Shown here: positions 59,315-64,000 of the stretch, one piece after another
Layout: each line of letters starts with the position of its first letter
How positions within the stretch are numbered: the first letter of the stretch is position 1
Origin: Actinomycetota bacterium
Lineage (GTDB): Bacteria > Actinomycetota > Thermoleophilia > Solirubrobacterales > Solirubrobacteraceae
Direction of reading: 5' to 3'
Length of the DNA: 64,000 nucleotides
Assembly (NCBI GenBank): GCA_005885515.1
Contig: VAWK01000016.1
Location: 1 to 64,000, forward strand
Made by a program: the position numbers and the translations under genes
The notes under the pieces: generated by a model
Told to the model about the DNA's origin: nothing
What the model saw: only the letters and a program-made list of their open reading frames with translations
Databases searched by the model: none

Positions 59315-59331
59315 GGGAACAAATTGATCCC
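59315..59331. promoter_or_regulatory. 17 bp palindrome upstream of the sulfate assimilation operon
   Basis: GGGAACAAATTGATCCC: two 8 bp arms with one mismatched pair around a central A, 54 bp before the sulfite reductase ATG (59261). A locally AT-rich stretch with a GGATAAATACC element lies on its upstream side (59337-59360). It is a good candidate operator for a sulfur-responsive regulator; no regulator gene is adjacent. Confidence 0.5.
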
Positions 59332-59346
59332 AAAGCCTAGCGGCTT

Positions 59347-59628
59347 TTAGGTATTTATCCAGGGGTCTGAACCACCCCGGTCGTCCTCCCTCGTCACGCC
59401 CTCGAGGATAGCCGCCCGCCGCCACAAATCCGAGCCGGAGCTGGTGGCGGGGGATGGGGGGGCGGTGGCGCGCATGAAGCGCTCGAGCGCGGCCACGATC
59501 GCGGCCGCCTCCTCGGTCGACGGCGCCGGCGCGATCAACTCGAGCTTCGGGAGCCCGCCCGCCGCCACGCTCCTGGCGCGGGAGCCGGCGCCGCGGCGGG
59601 GGTCGGGGCGCGTCGCGTCTTTGCTCAT
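59347..59628 (-). CDS. accE: Acyl-CoA carboxylase epsilon-like subunit
   Basis: Protein of 93 residues. After a short basic N-terminus it has LPKLELIAPAPSTEEAAAIV AALERFMRA-type sequence, followed by SDLWRRAAILEGVTRED, the hallmarks of actinobacterial carboxylase epsilon subunits (E-A-A-A-I-V-A-A-L motif and W-x-R-A-A-x-L-E-G). These stabilise the alpha/beta complex. The start is the ATG at 59628; the open frame to 59718 is unsupported. It shares strand with the beta-subunit gene at the right edge but is separated from it by the GMC-oxidoreductase unit on the other strand. Confidence 0.75.
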   Translation of the reverse strand: MSKDATRPDPRRGAGSRARSVAAGGLPKLELIAPAPSTEEAAAIVAALERFMRATAPPSPATSSGSDLWRRAAILEGVTREDDRGGSDPWINT

Positions 59629-59837
59629 CTTGGGTGGCCGACCTGCGGGGATGGGTGTGCCCGGTGGCGGTGGTCGCGAGCGTTCAGGCGCGGGCGTCCG
59701 GCGGCCGAGCCCTCCCATTGTGCACCTGCGCCCCTGCCGCCGTCGCGCGGCCGGGCCACGCCCTTCGGCTCGCGCGGCCCCAGATCGCGCAGTTGGTCGG
59801 AGTTACGGTGTTCGGAACTTTGATACGCTCGCCCGTC

Positions 59838-60518
59838 ATGGCGTCGCCGATACCGCGCGCGTCGGTGCCCGATCACGTCTTCGCGCAGCTGCGCGAGGCG
59901 ATCATCCTCGGCCGCTACCTGCCGGGAGAGCGCCTGCCGCCGCAGCGGGCCCTGGCCGCGGAGCTCGAGGTGAACATGGCGTCGGCGCGCGAGGCGCTCA
60001 AGCGGCTCGAGCAGCTGCGCCTGGTGGAGGTGCGGCACGGCGATGGGACCCGGGTTCTCGACTGGCGGCGCTCGGGCTGCCTCGAGGCGCTGGTGCTGCG
60101 AGGTGGCATCGACCAGCCGTTCGTGCGCGACCTGTTCGAGGCGCGCCGACTGCTGCTCGTCGAGGCCGCCCGCCTCGCCGCCGTGCGTCGCTCCGACGAG
60201 CAGGCGCGCTCGCTGCGCGAGCTGGCCGACGCGGTCGCGTCGGCCGGCGATGATGGCGCCAGGCTGCGGGCCGACTGGGCGTTCATGGCCGGCCTGGTCG
60301 AGTCGGCGGGAAACCTCGTGTTTCAGCTGATCATGAACTCCGTGCGCGAGCTCTACCTCGAGCGCGCCGAGGCCTTCACCGCGCTCGTCGCCGAGGGGGG
60401 CTCGCTGACCGGTCTGTACGCCCGGGCCGCAGCCGCTGTTCAGGCTGCCGATCCCGAGGCAGCGGCCACGGCGATCGACACGCTGGCCGCTGCACAGGCG
60501 GCGGCGATGCTGACGTGA
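59838..60518 (+). CDS. GntR-family transcriptional regulator with FCD domain
   Basis: Regulator of 226 residues. A winged helix at residues 10-75 (HVFAQLREAIILGRYLPGER, LPPQRALAAELEVNMASARE, RLVEVRHGDGTRVLDW) is followed by a helical FCD ligand-binding domain (PFVRDLFEARRLLLVEAARL). FadR-type members respond to acyl-CoA or organic acids. The ATG at 59838 is chosen; upstream the 209 bp gap to accE (59629-59837) holds a divergent promoter region with no further gene. It overlaps the next gene by GTGA, so it probably regulates its own operon. Confidence 0.85.
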   Translation: MASPIPRASVPDHVFAQLREAIILGRYLPGERLPPQRALAAELEVNMASAREALKRLEQLRLVEVRHGDGTRVLDWRRSGCLEALVLRGGIDQPFVRDLFEARRLLLVEAARLAAVRRSDEQARSLRELADAVASAGDDGARLRADWAFMAGLVESAGNLVFQLIMNSVRELYLERAEAFTALVAEGGSLTGLYARAAAAVQAADPEAAATAIDTLAAAQAAAMLT

Positions 60519-60772
60519 GCACCGGTCTCGACAGCTTCATCGCCGCCGCTCCCTGGCCCCAGCGGACGGGCCTGAGACTGCTGCTCGCGCTCGTGCGCCG
60601 GCGGCGGGGCGCCGCGCTGCTTGCGCGCGCGCCCGGCGCCCAGCAGCTCGCGAGGTCGCTGGTCGCGCTCGGCCACTACGACGAGCCGGCGGTGGCGCGG
60701 TCGCTCGGCTGGGACGCCGACGCGGTCATCGCCCGCGGCCGCGACCTGCGCCGCCGCGAGGGCCGGCCATGA
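60515..60772 (+). CDS. Small hypothetical protein preceding a GMC oxidoreductase
   Basis: Protein of 85 residues beginning STGLDSFIAAAPWPQRTGLR with a conserved-looking Trp-Pro, a basic middle (ALVRRRRGAALLAR) and ALGHYDEPAVARSLGWDADA. Amphipathic helices but no membrane segment. Its GTG start overlaps the GntR stop and its TGA overlaps the GMC start (ATGA), so it is locked into the operon. I recall similar small proteins before GMC oxidoreductases in actinobacteria, but the function is unknown; a partner or assembly factor is plausible. Confidence 0.7.
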   Translation: MSTGLDSFIAAAPWPQRTGLRLLLALVRRRRGAALLARAPGAQQLARSLVALGHYDEPAVARSLGWDADAVIARGRDLRRREGRP

Positions 60773-62313
60773 GCGCTGGCCGCGATGCTGGGCGATCCGC
60801 CACGGGCGGTGCCCGCGTCGGTACAGCGAGGACCACAGGTGCCCCGTCGCTGCTCGAGGGCGACTTCTGCGTCGTTGGCGCCGGTGCCGGCGGCGCCGTG
60901 GTGGCGGCCGAGCTGGCCGAGGGCGGCGCGCGGGTCATCCTGCTCGAGCAGGGGCCGTGGCACGATCCGGACGCGTTCACGGCGCGCCCGCCGGAGATGC
61001 TCGGCCGGCTCTATCGCGACGGCGGCCAGACGATGACGCTGGGCTTGCCGCCGATACTGCTGCCGCTGGGTCGCGGTCTGGGGGGCACTACGCTCGTCAA
61101 CTCTGGCACCTGCTTCCGCACGCCGCCGCACGTGCTGGCGCGCTGGAGGCGCGAGTTCGGGCTGGACCTCGACGAGGCTTCGCTCGCGCCCTGCTTCGAG
61201 CGCGTCGAGCGGGCGCTGTCGGTGGCGACCGTGACGCCCGAGCTGGCGGGCGCCAACGCCGCGGCGGCCCGGCGCGGCGCCGAGCGGCTGGGGTGGTCGC
61301 ACGGCTTCCTGCGGCGCAACGCGCGCGGCTGCGTGGGCTCCGGCGTGTGCGTGCTCGGCTGTCCCACCTCGGCCAAGCAGCACACCGGCATCACCTACAT
61401 CCCGCGCGCCGCTGCCGCCGGAGCGCAGATCCTCACGGGAGCGGACGTGCAAGAGCTTCTCGTGCAGGGGGGCGCCGTGCGCGGCGTGCGGGCGCGAATC
61501 GGAGGGTCACGCCGCGTGCGCGTGCGGGCCTCGGCGGTGATCCTCGCGTGCGGCACGATCCATACCCCGCTGCTGCTGGAGCGAAGCGGGATTCCCGATC
61601 CCTCGGGGCAGCGCGGCAGGAACCTGTCCCTGCATCCCGCGACCGCGGCGTTCGCGCTGATGGACGAGATCGTCGACATGGCGCGCGGCGTTCCGCAGAG
61701 CTTCTTCGTGGACGAGTTCGCGCCCGAGGGCATCATGCTCGAGACGATCGCCGGGCCGCCCGCCTACGCGGCCGCGGCGCTCCCGCTCCAGGGCGCCGCT
61801 CACGCGGCGGCCATGGCGAACTACCGTCATCTGGCGCAGATCGGGCTGATGGTCAGCGACGCCTCGCGCGGCCGGGTACGTGCGCTGGCCGGGCGGCCGC
61901 TGATCCACTACCAGCTCGGTGCGGCGGACGTGGCGAAGTTCCGGGCCGGTCTGGCCCGGCTGCGGCAGCTGTTCGCAGCCGCCGGCGCGCACGATGTGTA
62001 TCTGCCGCTGCCCCCCGGGGTGGCACCGGAGCGGGCCCGCGCCCGCGATCTCAAGCTGATGGCGTTCCATCCGCTCGGCACCGCGCGCGCGCACGCGCGC
62101 GCGACGCGCGGCGTGACCGACGGCCGTCTCGCGGTGCACGGCGTGCGCGGCCTGTACATCGCCGACGGCTCGGTGGTGCCGAGCGCGCTGGGAGTGAATC
62201 CGCAAATTACGATCATGGCGCTCGCGACCCGGCTGGCCTTCCAGCTGCTCGGCAGGCAGCTCACCGCCGTGGCGCCCGACACCGACAAGGAGCAGAGCGC
62301 ATGTCTTTCCTGA
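60769..62313 (+). CDS. GMC-family FAD oxidoreductase
   Basis: Glucose-methanol-choline oxidoreductase of 514 residues. FAD-binding motif FCVVGAGAGGAVVAAELAEG near residue 33, GRGLGGTTLVNSGTCFRTPP, the conserved ARGCVGSGVCVLGCPTSAKQ region (Cys-rich, as in cholesterol-oxidase/ pyranose-type relatives), SAVILACGTIHTPLLLERSG and the C-terminal active-site segment MAFHPLGTARAHA with VNPQITIMALATRLA. Probably oxidises an alcohol or sterol; substrate unknown. The ATG at 60769 is fixed by the ATGA overlap. Its end overlaps the next small gene by 13 bp. Confidence 0.85.
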   Translation: MSAGRDAGRSATGGARVGTARTTGAPSLLEGDFCVVGAGAGGAVVAAELAEGGARVILLEQGPWHDPDAFTARPPEMLGRLYRDGGQTMTLGLPPILLPLGRGLGGTTLVNSGTCFRTPPHVLARWRREFGLDLDEASLAPCFERVERALSVATVTPELAGANAAAARRGAERLGWSHGFLRRNARGCVGSGVCVLGCPTSAKQHTGITYIPRAAAAGAQILTGADVQELLVQGGAVRGVRARIGGSRRVRVRASAVILACGTIHTPLLLERSGIPDPSGQRGRNLSLHPATAAFALMDEIVDMARGVPQSFFVDEFAPEGIMLETIAGPPAYAAAALPLQGAAHAAAMANYRHLAQIGLMVSDASRGRVRALAGRPLIHYQLGAADVAKFRAGLARLRQLFAAAGAHDVYLPLPPGVAPERARARDLKLMAFHPLGTARAHARATRGVTDGRLAVHGVRGLYIADGSVVPSALGVNPQITIMALATRLAFQLLGRQLTAVAPDTDKEQSACLS

Positions 62314-62636
62314 TCGATCCTCCGTGGCTGTACGCGACGGGCCAGATGTACGGCCGCCTGCTGCCGGAGCGCACGCCTGCCGCCCGCGTGCTCGAGAAGG
62401 CGACTGCCGGCGTGTTCCTCGCGACGAGCATCTCGTTGTACCTGGACCGGCCGTGGACGCGGCCGATATGGAAGGCGTGCCGCGCCCAGGACGGGCGCGA
62501 CTGGATGCTCAACTCGGGCGTCTTTCGCATCGACCACCGCCGGGCCGGAGCGCGTACGCACGCCGTCGCGGCGCTGCTGTTTGCGACCTACCCGCTGTGG
62601 CTGCGGCTCGGCGAACGCGCCGCACGCAAACGCTAG
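62301..62636 (+). CDS. Small hypothetical protein downstream of GMC oxidoreductase
   Basis: Protein of 111 residues starting [20 protein letters not shown], with [30 protein letters not shown] and a hydrophobic C-terminal stretch [17 protein letters not shown] that could be a membrane anchor. Coding is supported by the tight 13 bp overlap with the oxidoreductase and by a clean start context. Family not recognised. Its stop overlaps the carboxylase beta stop by 4 bp (convergent). It may tether or assist the oxidoreductase, by context only. Confidence 0.65.
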   Translation: MSFLIDPPWLYATGQMYGRLLPERTPAARVLEKATAGVFLATSISLYLDRPWTRPIWKACRAQDGRDWMLNSGVFRIDHRRAGARTHAVAALLFATYPLWLRLGERAARKR

Positions 62637-64000
62637 AGCGGGATGTTGCCGTGCTTGCGCTTCGGCCCCGGCTGGCGCTTGCTCTGCAGCGTGTGCAGGG
62701 CCAGGACCAGCTTTGGCCGCGTCTCGCTCGGCACGATCACGTCGTCTATGTACCCGCGCTCGGCGGCCGTGTACGGGTTGGCGAAGCGCGCCTTGTAGTC
62801 GGCCATCAGCTTGCCCCGCCGCTCGTCCGGCGTGGGGCTGCCCGTGATGTCGCGCCGGTAGATGATGTTGACCGCTCCCTCCGGTCCCATCACCGCGACC
62901 TCGGCGGTCGGCCAGGCGAAGTTGAAGTCCGCGAGCATGTGCTTTGAGGCCATCACGTCGTAGGCACCGCCGTAGGCCTTGCGTGTGATCACCGTCAGCT
63001 TCGGCACCGTGGCCTCGGTGAACGCATACAACAGCTTGGCCCCGTGGCGGATGATCCCGCCCCACTCCTGGCTGGTCCCCGGCAGGAAGCCCGGCACGTC
63101 CACGAACGTCAGCAGGGGGATGTTGAACGCGTCGCACGTGCGCACGAAGCGCGCGGCCTTGCACGAGGCGTCGATGTCCAGCACGCCCGCCAGCGCGGCC
63201 GGCTGATTGCCCACCACGCCGATCGAGAACCCATCGAGGCGAGCGAACCCGCACACGATGTTCCTCGCGTAGTGCTCGTGCACCTCGAAGAACTCCCCAT
63301 CGTCCACGATCAGGCGCACCGCATCGCGCATGTCATACGGTTTGTTGGGACTGTCGGGCACCACCCGGTCGAGCTCCGGGTCCATCCGCTGCGGGTCATC
63401 CGTGGGCTGCACCCGCGGCGCGCTCTGCAGGTTGTTCTGGGGAAGGAAGCTGATCAGGTAGCGGCAGTCCTCGAGGCATTCGTCCTCGTCCTCGGAGGCA
63501 AAGTGAGCGACCCCGGACTTGGTGTTGTGCGACATCGCGCCTCCCAGCTCCTCGAAGCCCACCTCCTCGCCGGTCACCGTCTTGATCACGTCGGGGCCGG
63601 TGATGAACATGTGCGAGGTCTCCTTGACCATGAACACGAAGTCGGTAATCGCGGGCGAATACACGGCGCCGCCCGCGCACGGCCCCATGACGAGGCTGAT
63701 CTGGGGGATCACCCCCGAGCACATCACGTTGCGCACGAACACGTCGCCGTAAGCGCCGAGCGACACCACGCCCTCCTGGATGCGCGCACCGCCCGAGTCG
63801 TTGATGCCGATCACCGGGCAGCCGATCTTGGCCGCGAGGTCCATCAGCTTGCACATCTTCTCGCCCATCACCTCGCCCAGCGAGCCTCCGAACACGGTGA
63901 AGTCCTGACTGAACACGCATACCCGGCGGCCGTCGATGGTGCCGTGTCCGGTGACGACCGCGTCGCCCCAGGGGCGGTTTTTCTGCATGTCGAAGTCGTA
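62633..64000 (-). CDS. accD: Acyl-CoA carboxylase beta subunit (carboxyltransferase), partial
   Basis: Carboxyltransferase subunit of propionyl-/acetyl-CoA carboxylase. The visible 455 residues lack only the N-terminus, which lies beyond the right edge; the frame is open to base 64000. Landmarks: [93 protein letters not shown] and [14 protein letters not shown], the two crotonase-fold halves with oxyanion Gly pairs. The conserved C-terminal KHGNIPL is present. With accA and accE it would form one acyl-CoA carboxylase. Probably accD5/pccB-type by sequence; exact acyl specificity not read. Confidence 0.93.
   Translation of the reverse strand, partial: YDFDMQKNRPWGDAVVTGHGTIDGRRVCVFSQDFTVFGGSLGEVMGEKMCKLMDLAAKIGCPVIGINDSGGARIQEGVVSLGAYGDVFVRNVMCSGVIPQISLVMGPCAGGAVYSPAITDFVFMVKETSHMFITGPDVIKTVTGEEVGFEELGGAMSHNTKSGVAHFASEDEDECLEDCRYLISFLPQNNLQSAPRVQPTDDPQRMDPELDRVVPDSPNKPYDMRDAVRLIVDDGEFFEVHEHYARNIVCGFARLDGFSIGVVGNQPAALAGVLDIDASCKAARFVRTCDAFNIPLLTFVDVPGFLPGTSQEWGGIIRHGAKLLYAFTEATVPKLTVITRKAYGGAYDVMASKHMLADFNFAWPTAEVAVMGPEGAVNIIYRRDITGSPTPDERRGKLMADYKARFANPYTAAERGYIDDVIVPSETRPKLVLALHTLQSKRQPGPKRKHGNIPL

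Noticed and set aside
1..64000. tRNA, rRNA, transposase, phage and CRISPR features
   Set aside because: All larger gaps were read (12469-12697, 13283-13506, 44574-44734, 45068-45266, 59629-59837) and none shows a cloverleaf, rRNA segment, spacer array or transposase.

Overview
This 64 kb window is high-GC, densely packed bacterial chromosome. It has short intergenic gaps, many 4-8 bp start/stop overlaps, GTG and TTG starts, and strong GGAGG-type ribosome sites. The gene set points to an actinobacterium, most likely of the Thermoleophilia/Solirubrobacterales type (inferred from protein features, not from a marker gene): a PAC2-family protein, polyprenol-phosphate-mannose synthase, an actinobacterial-type Mrp without CxxC, CitA-type citrate synthase, acyl-CoA carboxylase with an epsilon-like subunit, [4Fe-4S] APS reductase, split LigD-like polymerase and ligase genes, and glucosylglycerate synthesis genes. 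No rRNA, tRNA, CRISPR array, prophage or transposase gene was seen.

Layout. 1-1.55 kb: three direct copies of a ~25-28 bp repeat separate a cupin gene, a VOC (glyoxalase-fold) gene and the 3' half of a second VOC gene, so this stretch looks cassette-like. 1.7-6.1 kb: small GST-N protein, citrate synthase, amidase, SDR-type oxidoreductase and 7Fe ferredoxin. 6.1-11.2 kb: a leftward operon of a full-length but divergent lysyl-tRNA synthetase, both subunits of B12/PLP lysine 5,6-aminomutase (KamD, KamE) and a P-loop protein that fits the KamB reactivase. 11.3-18.3 kb: Mrp, an Arg/Lys-rich basic protein behind a LexA-like box, a zinc metalloprotease, a RecB-type nuclease that has lost its helicase motor, a PAC2 protein and a YhaM-type 3'-5' exoribonuclease. 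18.4-28.6 kb: solitary PilB/GspE ATPase, exported protein, TatA, two half-size TauE/SafE proteins, OtsB, a glycosyltransferase, PolX, Ppm1, a SpoIIM-like membrane protein and thioredoxin. 28.6-40.3 kb: IleRS, alpha/beta hydrolase, fumarase, GH2 enzyme, MrfA-like helicase and GpgS plus a HAD phosphatase. 40.3-47.2 kb: GpsA, FAD-linked oxidase, a D-threonine-aldolase-fold protein, a miniature glycerate-kinase relative, a shortened CAP protein, and LigD-type polymerase and ligase. 47.3-54.4 kb: DtxR regulator, PLP aminotransferase, SucCD, HAD hydrolase and biotin-dependent carboxylase alpha subunit. 54.4-59.3 kb: a complete assimilatory sulfate reduction operon (sulfite reductase-cysH-cysD-cysN) behind a 17 bp palindrome. 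59.3-64 kb: carboxylase epsilon-like gene, a GntR-DUF-GMC oxidoreductase unit, and the carboxylase beta subunit running off the right edge.

How the genes work together. Citrate synthase, fumarase and succinyl-CoA ligase belong to the TCA cycle. The carboxylase alpha, beta and epsilon-like genes probably form one acyl-CoA carboxylase although they lie at separate sites. GpgS, the HAD phosphatase and OtsB indicate glucosylglycerate and trehalose as compatible solutes. The most unusual signals are the lysS-kamDE operon with a changed lysine-pocket motif, the repeat-bounded cassettes at the left end, a group of open but catalytically stripped genes (nuclease without helicase, mini glycerate kinase, hydrolase without His, shortened CAP), and repeated short tandem-repeat expansions at gene ends.
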